From: Dugong dugon
Taxonomy: Eukaryota > Chordata > Mammalia > Sirenia > Dugongidae
DNA length: 64,000 bases
Direction: 5' to 3'
Assembly (NCBI GenBank): GCA_030035585.1
Contig: CM057469.1
Span: 62,017,501-62,081,500 of the forward strand
Below, one piece after another: positions 24,401-37,600 of the stretch. Both the position numbers and the translations under genes were made by a program. Numbering within the stretch: position 1 is the first letter of the stretch; every line of letters begins with the position of its first letter. The notes beneath the pieces were generated by a model that saw only the letters and a list, made by a program, of their open reading frames with translations, was not told where the DNA came from and searched no databases.

Positions 24401-26702
24401 GAATTTCGTTTGGGATCTATCCTATATGGGGTCATTAAGCTTCTTGGCTGGTCGACTTTTCATCTTTCATGTTATTAGGGAAGATTTCTGTCAGCAGTTC
24501 TTCATTCATCCTCTCTGTGTTTTCTGTTTTATCCCCCTGTTCTGGAATTCCGATCACTCTTAAAATTTGCTTTTGATTGTATCCCACATATTTCTCAGGG
24601 TTTCTTCTTTTCTCTTGGTTCTTTTTTCTGATGTTTCCTTGTACAGATTTCTATCCAAGTTTTTGTCTTCAATTTCTCTTATCCTGTCTTCCATCTTTTC
24701 AAACCTGTTCCTCAGCCTTTCTATGACACTGTCCAGTTCTGAAATCTTATTGTTTATCTTTTGGATTTCTAATTTTTGTTTTTGCATGATTTCTAGTTGT
24801 TAATTTGTTTTGGCATTTTGTTCCTGTATTATTTTCCTGAATTCTTCCATTTTGTTGTCTGTATTTTCCATGAATTTTTCTTCCTTTTCCGTGAATCTGT
24901 CTATTTTCCACCATTTTTGTCTGTTTTTTCCATCAACTCTTGGATAGCTCTGAGTATTAGAGATTTGAATTCCCTATCATTTATTTCCAGTGTCTTTTCT
25001 CTGAAAAGTCATCTGTTCTTTTATGTTGTATGCCAACTGGAAACATACTGTCCTGTTTTTGTATATGTTTTGATATTGTCTGCTGTTTTCGGGACATTCT
25101 GTAGTTGTTTCTCATGTATTGATTGTAGATTTGTTTGTTTCATCCTGATGTTTTGTTTTATTTGCTTATGTCTGAGCAGGCGAGCTGTGCATTCTTTGTT
25201 CTTTGCTCATCTGGAGGCACTATACTTTTCACCTCCTTCTCTAACAGGCTGGGTGTGTCCCTCAGGTATGGTACAGCAGGGCAGGTCCAACTGCAGGATA
25301 GTTGTTGGGATGGGTTGTTTGTGTCATATACTAGGGCTGACAGGGCGAGCCATGAATCAGTGCAAGTCAGGTTCCAGTAGGCCATGTCTGTGCTACTTGG
25401 GGGGGGAGGGTGATCTCCAGCACATGCTGCAGGTAGGCAGGAAAGAAGGAGGGAGATTATGATGTGTGGAGCTAAGATGGGTATGAGAAAGAGGAAAGAG
25501 AGGAGAGAGGAACAGGAGCCAGAAACATACAAACAGACAAAAAAGTGCCAAGGGAGGTTGCTGTAGCAGTGGAGTGATGAGAGGCTGAGAAATGGAGGAA
25601 AACAAAAAGGAAAAAAATAAGAAAAAGTGTAAAAGAAAAAAATGAATAAATAAATATTAGATTAAAAAAAAAATCAAATCCCCCATGGATCACACTGGTA
25701 CAGCTGTGAGAAAAGAGGAAGTAGTTCCCAGGCAGTGAAGTACAGCCTGGCTAGAAGGGTTAGAGGTGTCACACCATGCCCGGTATTCAGGAGAAAGGAA
25801 GAGAAAGTAGGTATAGAGAGATGAGAAACTGACAAATGAAGAAAGACGAAAAAGGAAAAAGAAAAGAAAAGAAAACCAAAAAAACAAGAAAAAAATTCCC
25901 CAAGGGAACTTCCTGGACGTCTGCACAGACTGAGGGCATTCCCAAACCTGGCTGCACTGCCTGTCTAGATGGGGCTCTCAAGCTGAGAAAAGAAAAAGGA
26001 AACAAACAAACCAAAATAGAACAAAGAAAGCCCCGGGGATCCCACTAGCGTGGCAACATGGGCCAGGAATCAATTTCACAGTCGAGCAGCATTTCACAGC
26101 CTTTCAGGAAGAAGCAAATATGGCACATGGAGCCAGGTATTTGAGATTAACGAGGAGAGGTTTTGAGAGGTATGGAAGAAAGCAAAAGAAGGAGAAAAAA
26201 AGCAAAAACAGCAGCCAACAAATGGCGCTCACGGAGCTGGCCTGTGTGGGTGGGGGAAATCTAAGTGGCACTGGGGTGAAGCTTATGCTTCTTGGTCACG
26301 AGAATGTGGCCACAGGAAGTAGAGGAGGCTGGGGGGGGGGAGTGTGAAGAAAGGTGGTGGGGTGGGAAAGCATATATCACTGATTACCAGTTGTTCTGTC
26401 TCCTGCTGGAAGCTCTGTGAAGTTGCTTTCCCATAGTCCCTGTTCACCTGTCTCTGATAGGAGTCCAAGATGGTGGATCTGTGCTGTGTTAGCTGATAGG
26501 GGACCTCTGCATGTATCTGCCCTTGCTCTCTGTTCTCTGTCAGTTTCTTATTCCATTCGGTGGTTGGCTGAGTTCCTTATCTCTTCATTTGATGCTTAGT
26601 GCTTCAGGATTGACGTTTATCTCTGCTTGCCTTAGTTTTTCGAGTCTCTGCTATGGAGGGACAGCGTGGTGCTTCTGTCTATAGCACCATGTTGCCAAAA
26701 GT
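21422..26702 (-). mobile_element. L1 (older), RT to 5' end; continuation of 12011-14582
   Basis: This resumes at the duplicated 'ccaactgattttt' and runs through RT (21394-21630, F-A-D-D retained), endonuclease (about 23100-23500), ORF1 (24560-25100) and a purine-rich 5' UTR (25400-26400) to the 5' end at about 26702 (antisense of an L1 start carrying 'agcaccacgctgtcc'). 'tctctcaaagt' at the 3' border (12001-12011) and 'ctctgtcaaagt' after 26702 may be its diverged target duplication. All frames are broken. Confidence 0.92.
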
Positions 26703-27162
26703 CCTCTGTCAAAGTATTCAACATAACATCTGAGGCTTTCTGAAACACTCTATTTCAGAGGCAATGGAAAAGTTCTAGTGGTCTCCATCTTCAAAATAAT
26801 ATTACATAACAAACATGTAAAAACCAAATTAAGTCAAGCCTATGCTAGTAGCAAAATATAAGCAATTATTTATAAATTCCTAGAGTTAGGCTAATTGTCT
26901 ATCTATAGATAAATTGGCCAGAAAAGGTCAAATGTATGATTTTCTACAAGATGTCTAGCACACTTAATGATTTGTATTAATTATAAGGAGAAATTAAAAT
27001 TGAATAGGTTTTACAGCAATCATAACACTGACATAAAAAGTGACAAAAATCCAGTATCATGTATAAACACACACACAAATGAATGTACACGATACTATAA
27101 GCTCTGAATTTCTATAGAACAAAGGAAAGTGGCTAACATATTCCAATGACTATATTTGGGTT
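26703..27162. other. Intergenic, no recognisable element
   Basis: AT-rich sequence between an L1 and an AfroSINE. No exon-like or repeat signal was recognised. Confidence 0.4.
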
Positions 27163-27356
27163 GAGGAGTCCTGATGGCACAAATGGTTGCTAACCAAAAG
27201 ACTGGTGGTTTGAACCCAGACAGCGGCTCCGTAGGAGAAAGGCCTGGCAGTATGATTCTATAAAGATTACAACCAAGAAAACCCTACTTGGTTCTACTTT
27301 TGTCACATGCGGTCACTATGAGGTGAAATCAACACGATGGCACCCATCGACAGTAT
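27163..27356 (+). mobile_element. AfroSINE, long form
   Basis: Starts 'gaggagtcctgatggcac', carries 'gctaaccaaaagactgg' and a B-box-like 'ggtttgaaccc', and keeps the central 'ggagaaaggcctggcag' segment. It ends in the 'cgatggcacccatcgaca' type 3' end. Confidence 0.92.
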
Positions 27357-28061
27357 CTTATTTGAATTTAGAGATAAGAGTATTAGTGTTTAACTTCTTT
27401 ATACTTGGTTGTTTTCTAAATTTTTAAATTTTTAACATGTATCATATTAGAATCACAAAAATGTTATTTTAAAATAAAGATGGCTAAAAAGAGAATATAT
27501 TTGATGACTCTAAAGACTTTGTAATTATCTTCAGGTCTAATAATACTTTCATGATTTTGTGAGGGGGGGAGAATTTTGGTAAATAGGCAACAATACGGTT
27601 CCAAAATACAATTTTTATGATCATACATTTCAGATAACAAGAGTGTTAAAAAACACTCTTGGCTAGAAACAGTTTTAAATTCAAGAAAAAAACAAAACCT
27701 TTAAAGATCAAACTGAATCTTACTGATATAAATGAAAAAGGATCTGTAGGAACTATAGCACTAAGAGAGCTGGATGAAAAACTCTCCCTGCTCTTTCTGT
27801 TGTGTATATCAAGGATTCAGAGATTTCATTTGTTCGATTTGTCACAATCAATTATAGTCATTTATTCTTTTGCACCCAAATTATTCCAAATGTGGCTAGT
27901 GGGTGCCCCCTGAAGCTGGCTCCTGACTGCATCTGACAGATTCCCATTAGGCTTTGCACTTCTCTCCTCTTGTAGCGCAGTGCAATGTTCTCAGCTCACT
28001 GTGTACTTCTGCCCATCACCTGTTATCAGGCATCCTTCCATTACCTCCGATTCTTTTATTG
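27357..28061. other. Intergenic, possible ancient repeat
   Basis: The block around 27780-28040 ('gtggctagtgggtgcccc', 'gaagctggctcctgactg') resembles an old mammalian interspersed repeat, probably an ancient L1/HAL1 end, but I cannot name it firmly. The rest is AT-rich and featureless. Confidence 0.3.
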
Positions 28062-28260
28062 GAGGCCTGGCAGTGCAAAATTTAAGCCCTTGGCTGCTAA
28101 CCAAAAGGTCGGTGGTTCGAACCCACTAGCTGCTCTGCGGGAGAAAGATGTAGCAGTTGGCTTCCATAAAGATTTACAGCCTTGGAAACCATGTAGGGCA
28201 GTTGTACTCTGTCAAATAGAGTCACTATGAGTCAGGATTGGCCCAACGGCACACAACAAT
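28062..28260 (+). mobile_element. AfroSINE, long form
   Basis: It carries 'ggctgctaaccaaaaggtcgg' minus its last base and a canonical B box 'ggttcgaaccc', keeps the central segment 'ggagaaagatgtagcagttgg', and ends 'caacggcacacaacaa'. It is a good example of the long form for comparison with 28368-28525. Confidence 0.93.
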
Positions 28261-28367
28261 TTAGACTCCATGAATTGTGCGCTGTTGTGCTAGTTGATAA
28301 TGTTCAGTTCTATTAAAATCTCATCACTTTCAGTGCCTTTTATTGGCCAGGTCTTTGAAATATAAGA

Positions 28368-28525
28368 AAGTCTGGTGGCATAGGGGTTAAGAGTTCAGCT
28401 GCTAACCAAAAGGTCGGCAGTTTGAACCCACCAGGTGCTCCTTGAAAACCTTGTGGGCCAGTTCTACTCTGTCCTATAGGGTCTCTATATATCCGAATCA
28501 ACTCGACATCAATAGGCTTTGTTTT
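28368..28525 (+). mobile_element. AfroSINE, short form (HSP-like deletion)
   Basis: Same family, but the sequence passes directly from 'cccaccaggtgctcc' to 'ttgaaaaccttgtggg'. It lacks about 45 nt present in long-form copies. I recall this deletion as diagnostic of the HSP subfamily of hyraxes, sea cows and elephants. Confidence 0.88.
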
Positions 28526-28625
28526 TGGTCTTTTGAAATATAAATGACAATTAAAAGTCAGTCGTTTCTACTGGATTTTAAAAGCAAAGTTTAATAATAC
28601 AATTTTTGAATAATTTTTTAATGTA

Positions 28626-29522
28626 TTTTCTCTTTACTGTTCCCAAAGTGGTGAGACCAGGGGAGTATCTTAGATGGCTGCTCACAGGCTTTTAATACCC
28701 CAGACACTACACACTAAGGTAGAATGGAGAACATTGTCTTTATAAACTGTGTTATGCCAATTGAGCTAGAAGTTCCCCGAGACCATGGTCCCCACAGCCC
28801 TCCGCCCAACAATTCAGTCCCTCGGGCAGTTTGCAACTGTCTGTGGAGCTTCCATGACCTTTCTCTGTACAAGTTGTGCAGGCTTCCCCAGTAAGATGTA
28901 CTGTTTTACCCTTCACCAAAGTTACCACTTATCTCTTTAGTTCCCCCCCACACCCCTCCCGTCACTCGTAACCAACAAAGATTGTTTCTTTTTGTGTGTA
29001 AACTTTTAATCGTGTTAAATAGTAGAGGTCTCATACAATATTTGTCCTTTTGTGATTGACTTACTTCACTCAGTACAATGTCCTCCAGTTTCGTCCATGT
29101 GATGAGATGCTTCACAGATTCATCATTGTTTTTTATCTTTGTATAATACTACATTGTGTGCATGTATCCTGGTTTGTTTATCCATTCATCTGTTGATGGG
29201 CATCTAGGTTGTTTCCATCTTTTTGCTACTATAAACAGTGCTTCAATCAATATGTGTGCACATATGTCTATTAGTGTGACAGCTCTTATTTCTCTAGGAT
29301 ATATTCCTAAAAGTGGGATTGCATTTTGTAGAGCCCCCCCCCCCTTTTTTTTTTTTGTGGTGTTGAAGTTTTCTTTGTTCCTTTTACTCTCCTGTGCTGA
29401 GTTCCTTTTGTTTGTGGATTTTTTTTCATTTCTTTTGTTTTGGCAGGTTTTGTTTTTATAGAGACTTTACGTTTTTCTTCTTTATTTCGATGAGTATGTT
29501 TGTTAACTTTCTTTATGCTTAC
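28626..29522 (-). mobile_element. L1, 3' UTR, ORF2 C-terminus and inter-ORF, internally deleted
   Basis: A minus-strand L1 3' end ('gtggctgctcacaggctttt'-like landmarks near 28670) runs to the ORF2 C-terminus at about 29320. It then jumps through a C-run/T-run junction (29331-29356) directly into the ORF1-ORF2 spacer, so most of ORF2 (endonuclease and RT) is deleted. It continues at 30008. Confidence 0.9.
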
Positions 29523-30007
29523 TGTGATGGTTAAGATTGCGTGTCAGGTTGGCTGGGCCATGATTCTCTGTGTTTTAATGTAATCACTCCCATGAGTGAA
29601 TATACCGTGAGTAGTCAATCAGATGAAAGGGAGTCTACTTGGGTGTGTGGCCCACATCTGTATATAAGCAGACATTCTGCGTTTTTGCTCTCTCTGGATC
29701 TTGTGGCTGCTTCCTGTCATCTCATCTCCCGTTCTTGGGACTTGAGCTTTCAGCTTATCTGCAGAACCTGGGATTCATCGATCTGCACAACCTGTGAGTG
29801 GGAGCCCTCCTCTCCAAACTGCCCATCTTCGGCTTGCCAGCTTCTGCAGCTGTGTGACTTGGGAGAGGCCTCCACCCGGATCCACGGACTTGGGACGTTC
29901 TAGCCTCTACAATCATGTGAGCTGTTTCCTTGATATAATCTCTCTCTCTATATATATATTTATACACTTTACTGGTTTTGCTTCTCTAGAGAACCCAGCC
30001 TAAGACA
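29523..30007 (+). mobile_element. Solo LTR, ERVL/MLT2-like
   Basis: Starts TGTGATGGTTAAG and ends AACCCAGCCTAAGACA, with 'ggctgggccatg' near the start. These are ends typical of ERVL (MLT2-type) LTRs. It contains a (TC)n/(TA)n tract near 29938-29960. It interrupts the L1 between 'tttatgctta' and 'tatcttgaaatttaccc'. It is a different family from the seven MaLR-like LTRs in this window. Confidence 0.8.
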
Positions 30008-33000
30008 GTTATCTTGAAATTTACCCTTATCTTCCTAGATTTGAACCAGTCTATTATTACTTGATACCACTTGATTTCCTCTCCATTAGAAGGTTCTATA
30101 CCTACACAGTTTGTTCCCTCTTTCATTGTTCTGATGCTGTTGTCATTTACAGATTAACCTCTCTGGTTCCCTTTTGCAATTCTTTTGGTTTTGCATAGTC
30201 TTTAGTTTATTCCCTAGGTTGGTATCTGGCTAGTACAATCCTGAGTTCTGTATTTAGCCTGTGGTCTGATATTGTTTTTCTAGGGTTGAAGGACTTCTTT
30301 TAAAAAATCTCATAAGTTTGTTTTGTTTTTTACATAGTCCCTTATTTTCTGTTTATCTGGAGATGACCTAATTTCACCATCATATCTCAACAAGAGTTTT
30401 GCAGGATATATTACTCTTGGCCGGCAATTTTTTTCTTTCAAGGTTTTATATATGTCATCCCATTGCCTTCTTGCCTGCATGGTTTCTGCAAATAATCTGA
30501 GTTTAGTCTTATTCTTTCTCCTTTGTATGTAACTTCTTATTTTTCAGGAGCTGCTCTCAGGATTCTTTGTTTGTCTTTGGTTTTGTCGAGTGTGATTTTG
30601 AATGCTTTGGTGATTTTCTTTTGGGGTCAGTTCTATATGGGGTTGGTTGAGCTTTTTGGATGGTCAGCTTTTCATCTTTCATGACATTGGGGAAGTTTTC
30701 CACCAGCAATTCTTCAGTGATCCTCTCTGTGTTTTCTGTTTTCTCCCCCTGTTCTGAATCTCTGATCACTTGCAGTTTTTTGCTTTTGATTGTATCCCAC
30801 ATAATTCTCAGGATTTCTTCATTTTTCTTTGTTCTTTTCTCTGATTTTTCCTCTAACAGCGTTGTATCCAAGTGTTTCTCTTCAATTTCACTGATTCTAT
30901 CTTCCATCATTTCAAACCTGCTCTGTAGCCCTTCTGTGGCACTGTCCATTTCTGAAATCTTGTTGTTTATCTTTTGGATTTCTAATTGTTGTTTTTGTAT
31001 GATTTCTAGTTGTGAATTTATTTTAGCATTTTGTTCCTAAATTATTCTCTTGAATTCTTCCACTTTTTGTCTGTATTTTCCATGAATTTGTTTGCCTTTT
31101 CAGTGAATTCATTTATATTTTCCTCACTTTTGTCTGTTTTTTGCTTCAACTCTTGGATAATTCTGAATATTAGAGATTTGAATTCCCTTTCAGTTAGGTC
31201 TAGTGCCTTTTTTTCTACTGGAAGATCATCTGGTGTTTTATTTTGGATGTCTACTGGAACCATCCTGTCTTGTTTTTGTAAATGTTTTGATATCGTCTGC
31301 TGTCGTAAGGGCATTCAGTGGATATTTTCCTCATTTATTGACTGTAGATTTGTTTGTTTCCTCCTGCTTTTTTGTTTTATTTGGTTATGTCTGAGCAGGC
31401 AGGCTGTGCATTCTTTGTCATTTGCTCATCTGTGGGCAAAATACTATTCACCTCCTTCTCCAATGGGCAGGGTTAGTAAATCAGGTATGGTATAGCAGGG
31501 CAAGTCCAGCTGGAGCGGAGTTGCTGGGATACGTTTTTTGTGGCACATTCAAAGGCTGACAGTGCGTACAGTGAATCAGTGCAGGGAGGTTCCAGTAGGC
31601 CGTGCCTGTGCTGCTTGGGAGTGTGATGTTCGGCGCATGGTGCAGGTAGACAGGAAGAAGGGTTTAGATTGTGATGTGTGGAGTTTAGACAGGTATGGGA
31701 AAGATGAGAGAGAGGAGATGGGAACAGGAACCAAAAGCATACACACAAACAAAAAAGAGTGCTAAGCTAGCTTGCTATTGGAGTGGAGAGATGAGAGACT
31801 GAGAAATGGGGAAAAACAAAAATGAAAAAAAAAGAGAAAGGGTAAAAGAAAAAAATGAATAAATCAAGAAACTGGAAATGAAGAAAGACAGAAGGGAAAT
31901 AAGAGAGAGAAGAGAACTAAACAAAGAAATAAAAAAACCTAAAACAAAAAAAAGGAGAAAAAAAAAACAACAAAAAAGGATGCTCAGGGACATGGCATTC
32001 TGCATGAGGTGCAGATAGGCAGGAGAGAAGGGAGAGGATGTGATGTGAAGAGCTAAGTGAGTGAGCGAAAGAAGACAAAGAAGACAGAAACAAAAAAAGA
32101 AAAAGAAAAAAGGAAGTAAAACGAAGGCATATTAGGATTTGGCAGGCAGAGTCTGGGTAGACCTTATGAGTTTGTGTGCTGATAGCTCTCTAGCCAAGTG
32201 GTGTGGCTGAGCCTGTCAAGGAGGAGACAGGAGAAAGGAAATTAAGGAAGGAATAGAGAGAGAAGAAACAAACAGAAAAAAGGAAAAAATATTGCACTGA
32301 AGGAGCTGCCCCAGGGGGCAGCCCACACATTGGGAGGCCATGTGATAGTGGCTCTCTAGCCAAGCAGTGCAACACTGCCCATTGAGAAGAGGTGAGGGCA
32401 GTTCAAGGGGCTAGTTGGACTGGAGAAAGGAAAATAAGGGAGTGAGTGAGAATTAACCAGAAAAGAAAAACCAGAAGGCACTAAGAGAACCTGCCAGAGG
32501 GGGTGATGCAGATCTGGGAGGCCAGGTGCCAATGACTCTCTAGCAGAGTGGGGTAGCAGAGCATGCCAAGAATGGGTGGTAATGTCAGACGGGGACAGCT
32601 TGAGAGGAGAAAGAAAAGAAAGAAAGGAGAGAGAGAGAAGAAACTAGAAAAAAAAATAAAAAATGACTCTGTGGGAGACTGCCAGCAGGGGTGGTACAAA
32701 CCTGGGGTGGCCATGCAGTGTGGCACAGCTTGTCATGGAGGTTAGGGCATGGCACACAGGGCTAGCTTGGGCGGAGAACAGAAGGTAAGGAATGGAGAGA
32801 GAGAGAAGCAACAAAAAGAGCGAAAAAAGAATAGCAAAAACAAACAAAAATGACACTGAATGAGCCAAATACTGGTAGGTGATTGGACCTGGGCCGCAGT
32901 GAGCTAGTATCTCTCTCGTTGAGTGACTGTGGACTGTTGCAAAGCAATGCAGGCTACGTGGGAAAAAGCTTGTGGACTAGGAGAGCATGTATCCCTGGTT

Positions 33001-33240
33001 TTAGGGTGCTTTGTCTCCTGTTGGGAAATCCAGGAAGTTGCCTTCTGATAATCCCTGTATGCTGTCTTTGGTGGCTGAGGTCCAAAATGGTGAATCTGGG
33101 TGACAGTGAGCTGATGTCTCTCTGGCCAAGCAACTGTGGCCTGTTGGAAATTGGCAGAGGCCACGTACAGGGAAGAAGGGTGTGTAGTAGGAAACCTTGT
33201 ATCCCTGGTTACTAGGTACTCTGTCTCCTGTTGGGAGTGT
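30008..33240 (-). mobile_element. L1, ORF1 and long 5' UTR
   Basis: This continues the L1 after the ERVL LTR. ORF1 remnants lie at 30557-30949 and 31042-31314 (antisense). The 5' UTR runs from about 31320 to 33240 and is purine-rich on the + strand. It consists of loosely repeated units of about 120-180 bp that share text such as 'ctctctagccaagcagtg' and 'ggagg(c)catg'. The 5' start is not seen; the element ends against retroviral sequence near 33240. Confidence 0.88.
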
Positions 33241-34154
33241 GATTTTTAAAACTATGAGGAAAATACATGGTCTACAGCTGCATAAAAATCTTCCCAAATA
33301 GATTCTAAAGGCTCAATTAGTTCATCTGCTGTTATTTCCATATTATCATGCCAGGAATTTTGAACCACTAAAACATGTTAGCATTCTGGAAAAATGGTTT
33401 TTTTATTAGGCTAAATTAACAATCCAGTGGTTGGCTGGTAATGACAGCTGGACAGCTTTCATTCTCTAATTTCTTCTGTGGGTGTTAATTGTTGATATCT
33501 AAAAAGTGCTTCTGAAATTTCTTTCCAGTCAAATTTTGGTAGGCAACATACTACTGGTGCCATATTTACAGACATCTTAACTGTTCTGTTAATATTAGCT
33601 GTTCCTTCCTTTTCATCATGATCATGAATGGAACTATCATGGTTATAAATGAGGGTGGTGGCTTTGAAAGGTGATTGGGAAGTGGTTTGTTTAGCTGATC
33701 TATCAGTTTCCTTAAATTTCCTCTCTTTGTGGAATCTCTTTGGATTCATGGGCCATGATTTTAATTACAACAATCTCAGAGGGAGCAGAATGGCTTCTAA
33801 GAGGTCCGCTACTAAAGGGCCATTTTTCATTTGGGTCCCAAAAGAAGTTAGCAAACCCTTTTGTTTCCATAACATGCCATAATATTTAATAATGCCAATA
33901 ACGTACCTGGAGTCTATAAAAATATCTACTGATGGTCCAGAAACCAGTTTGCAACCGTTTGCTAGTGTGATTATTTCAGCTTGCTCTGCTGAACTGACTT
34001 CAGGAAAGGTGCCACTTTCAAGGACCTCAACTGAAGTAATAATAAAAGTATATCCTCCCTGGTAATGAGAGCTGGTAGGTTCACCATTAAATATGACCCA
34101 TCTATAAATAAAACTAAATCAGGATTCAATAACAGCGCTTCTTGTAAACCTTCT
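33241..34154 (-). pseudogene. Class I endogenous retrovirus, RNase H region of pol
   Basis: The minus strand encodes, in interrupted frames, a retroviral RNase H domain: an F-I-D-G-S start (about 34110), an A-E-Q-A-E helix (about 33995-34010) and a D-S-R-Y-V box (about 33905-33920). These are followed by the usual gammaretroviral connection into a D-x-A-A-K-like segment (33459-33749). It belongs with the RT at 35117-35858. Stops and frameshifts are present and no integrase is recognised. An LTR insertion at 34155 separates it from the rest of pol. Confidence 0.78.
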
Positions 34155-34660
34155 TGTATAAGTTATGTAGTGTTCTGTTAACAGAAATACCACAAGTGGA
34201 TGGCTTTAAGAAACAGAAATTTATTCTCTCACACTCTAGTAGGCTAGAAGTCTGAATAAAGAGTGCCATCTCTAGTGAAAGTCTCTCTCTCTGTCATTTC
34301 TGGAGGAAGATCCTTGTCATCAGGCTTCCCCTGGTTGAGAAAATTCTCACCGCAGGAACCCTGCGTCCAAAAGATGTATTCTGCTCCTGGAGCTGCTTTC
34401 TTGGTGGTATGAGGTCCCCCTCTCTCTCTACTCATTTCTCTATTTTATATGTCAAAAGAGATAGACTTAAGACACAACCTCATCTTGTAGTCTGAGTACT
34501 GCCTCATTAACATAGCTGCTGCTAATCCCACCTCATTAACATCATAGAGGTAGGATTTACAATATATAGGAAAAACACATCAGATAATCACACAATACTG
34601 GGAATCATGGAATAGTCAATTTGACACACATTTTTTGGGGGGAACACAATTCAATCCATA
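34155..34660 (-). mobile_element. Solo LTR, ERVL-MaLR-like, inside the ERV pol
   Basis: About 506 bp, same family as 2027-2546 but in minus orientation (the + strand starts TGTATAAG and ends near 'caatccata'). It splits the RNase H from the RT of the older retrovirus. The ends are eroded, so the target duplication cannot be fixed. Confidence 0.85.
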
Positions 34661-37600
34661 ATCCTTGTCTTGGAGACAAAAGCTCTTCAGTAAGATTTAA
34701 GCAATCGTAGGTTAGATGGTCACCATTATCAGGTAAAGGTAACAATGTAGATGGATTCAGAGAGGTTACAGCATGTAACCGAGTTTTGGAAGTGGCCAAA
34801 GGAGAACTTCATAAGAAGTCTGCCTGCTGGCTGACAGGTGTTGCATAAGCGTTGAATTTAAAATGGCTGACACAAGATGAGCTGCATAAACAGCAAGAAA
34901 TTTTCCCAAACTAAATCTGCTGCGGACAATACCAATCTATTGGTTGCAGTGACTGCTATAAGGTATTGGGGGTAGCCTTTTGTAATTGGGTCCAGCTGGA
35001 TGGTGCAATAACCATTGGATCTTTGTTGTCCTCTGTGTTTTTGTGTGAGACCATCTAGAGCATTCCCAGAATCTCATGAACAAAAAATGAAAATTCTAAA
35101 TTATAGCTAGGAAAGTCTAGAGCCAATGTGGAACCTTAGTGGTGCGGTGGTTAAGAGATTCTTTTAGTTGAGTGATAGCCTTTATTATTTTCTCAAATAG
35201 CTGGAAAGGATCAGTCTGTGAACTCTTTAGACAATGGTAAAATGGTTGAGACAGCAAATACAAATTAGGCATCCAAGTTCTGCAGTGGCTGCAGAGTCCT
35301 AGAAATCCTCTTAACTGTTTCTTGGTAGTAGGGACAGGATAAGCCAAGACAATTTCTTTTCTTTTGTGGTCTATAGTGACCCCTTTTGCTGAAATAATAT
35401 GGCTTACATTTTTAACAAAAGATTGAGTTAACTGTAATTTGTCTCTGGAGGCTTCATGACCTCCTTTGGCCAAATGTTGTAATAAGAGAATACTATCCAT
35501 AAGACATTCCTGCTGAGCATTAGAACACACACATGAATCATCCACATACTGCCATAAGGTAGAACTCTGTGAACTGTAAAGGCTGTCAATCAACACGTAA
35601 AACCTGAGAAAAATAGATGGGGGACTATGTAAAATGTTGGGGCATGACAGTCCAGGTAAATTGTTGCTTCCTCAAAATGAAAGCAAGAAAATATCGACTG
35701 TCCAGATGGACTGTGATGCTAAAAAATAAAAGCTTGTAAAGATCAACTACTTTGAAACGAATTGTTTTGGGAGGAATATTAGAAAGAAATAGGTGAGAAT
35801 TAAGATTTAGGTGGAATCTTGGAATTATTATACCATTAATAGCACTTAAGTCTTGCATAAATTCCCAGCCCCAATTCTTGGATTTCTTAACAGGGAAAAC
35901 ACTTACACGGACTGCAGCAAGGGATTATTAAGGCTTTCACCCAAAAGTCTTGAATTATAAGAACAAGTCATTCCTTAACTTCTCTTTTTAAAGGATATTG
36001 AGAAATTTTAGGTAAAAATTTAGAGGTATGTATTTGAATTTTAATCTGTTCAGCTGACAAGACCTAACCAACAATGGTAGAAGTATTAGCTCATAAATGT
36101 TTGGGTACAGAAGACATTCTATAGAATTGGATAAAGTAGGAGAATGGCCTTACTGCACACATAGCCTGAGTGCTTGTAAATAGCACTAGGCTTCTTCACT
36201 TAAAGTATTTCCTATCAGAGAGTCTATCTATTGATTTGCTCAGGTAAATCTAATAACGTTTCTTCTGTTCCAAGAATTTTTGAAAATTCTACTTGGATAA
36301 CAGATCCCTTCCTAGTAAATTTACTGGAGTATCTAAGCTGAGGAAAAAGAGTATATGTCCTGTACAGGTCCTAAAGAGACAGAAAAAGGCTAGGAAAAGG
36401 TTAAAATCTGTTCTTGATCAGTGATCTCCGTGGCTCTTGAGGTTTTATTACTCTACGGCAAGGGCTTTTGCAAATTTGTGGGGTTTATTGCTGATAAGGC
36501 TAAACCTGTGTCTTAAAATCTTACGTTTCTCCATTTATTTGAATAGTAGTTTCTGCCTGAGAGTTTAGTGCTACCATAGGAAAACCCTCTGATTTGTCCC
36601 TGGAGCCCCTTCATTCTATTTGGTTCTGGGCTACATCTAGTGTTAGGTTGTTTAGTTTATTTTTTAGTTTTAAATATTCCCTTTTGAAATATCTGGGCTT
36701 TTTACAATAGTAACAAAAAAGGGTAAGTTACTGGGCCCAGTCTTAGCCGTATGTTGGGAGGACCTGTTTTCTGTGGAGAAATTTTGAGGCTGGGACTGTA
36801 ACTGCTGTAATTACAGGGCCATAAGTTTATTTTCTTTAACATTACTTCTCTGTTCAGCTTCCTAAGTTTGTGTTAAAATTGGGACAAATTATAAGCAAGA
36901 GTGGCTAAGTGTGGTTTGCTTCCATTTTTTAAATCTATTTGTGGCATTTGACTAATACAGCTAGCTCCAGATGGAGGCCATTAACAAAAAGTGATTTGAA
37001 AGCAATACAGGATTCAGACTCTTCTAGCTTTAAACCAGAGTTTCTCAAAAGAGTTTAGTCAAACAGTCCCTATAGTCATAAACATTTTCATCTTTATTTT
37101 GTTAGCAACTCTGAACCTTCTTCCAATCTATTTTTCAGGGGAAAACCTTTGGGATATTTTCAAGAAGGTTTGTGACAATAGTTCTTGTATATACTATTAG
37201 TTCCATGCCAGGAATATTAGGCTGGATGTTTAGGGATTCTATAGGATTTTTCCAACAGGCCATTTCCATGCATCTTTGATTTGGAATTGACTTGATGGAA
37301 ATGGGTTTGAGAGTCACCTGGCCTTATCGGTGAGTTTACTAAATTATATAAATCTGGCAGACCAGGTTTGTAGATATCAGCCAGGATTATAAATTATTGC
37401 GTGAAGTTTTGAGGATCTTTGAGAGGATTAGGAAATTCTTTAATAGCGTGAGGTTCTGCTTTTGACCAGAGGACAAAAGTAACTTGTGGCTTCTGACCCT
37501 CTTCAGGATGTTTAGTTTTAAAAATCATTTCAAAAAAGGGTTTTACATCTTCTAGAGGTTCTTTGAGATAACAGGAGGCTCAGTAGGGGCTTTTTCATTG

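Noticed and set aside
15728-25462. Many open frames of 100-250 codons on both strands
   Set aside because: They are L1 ORF1/ORF2 pieces (minus strand) or their antisense shadows (hydrophobic F/S/L-rich + strand frames).
27659-28060. Possible exon (frame of 84 codons)
   Set aside because: The text resembles an ancient interspersed repeat and has no splice signals or recognisable domain.
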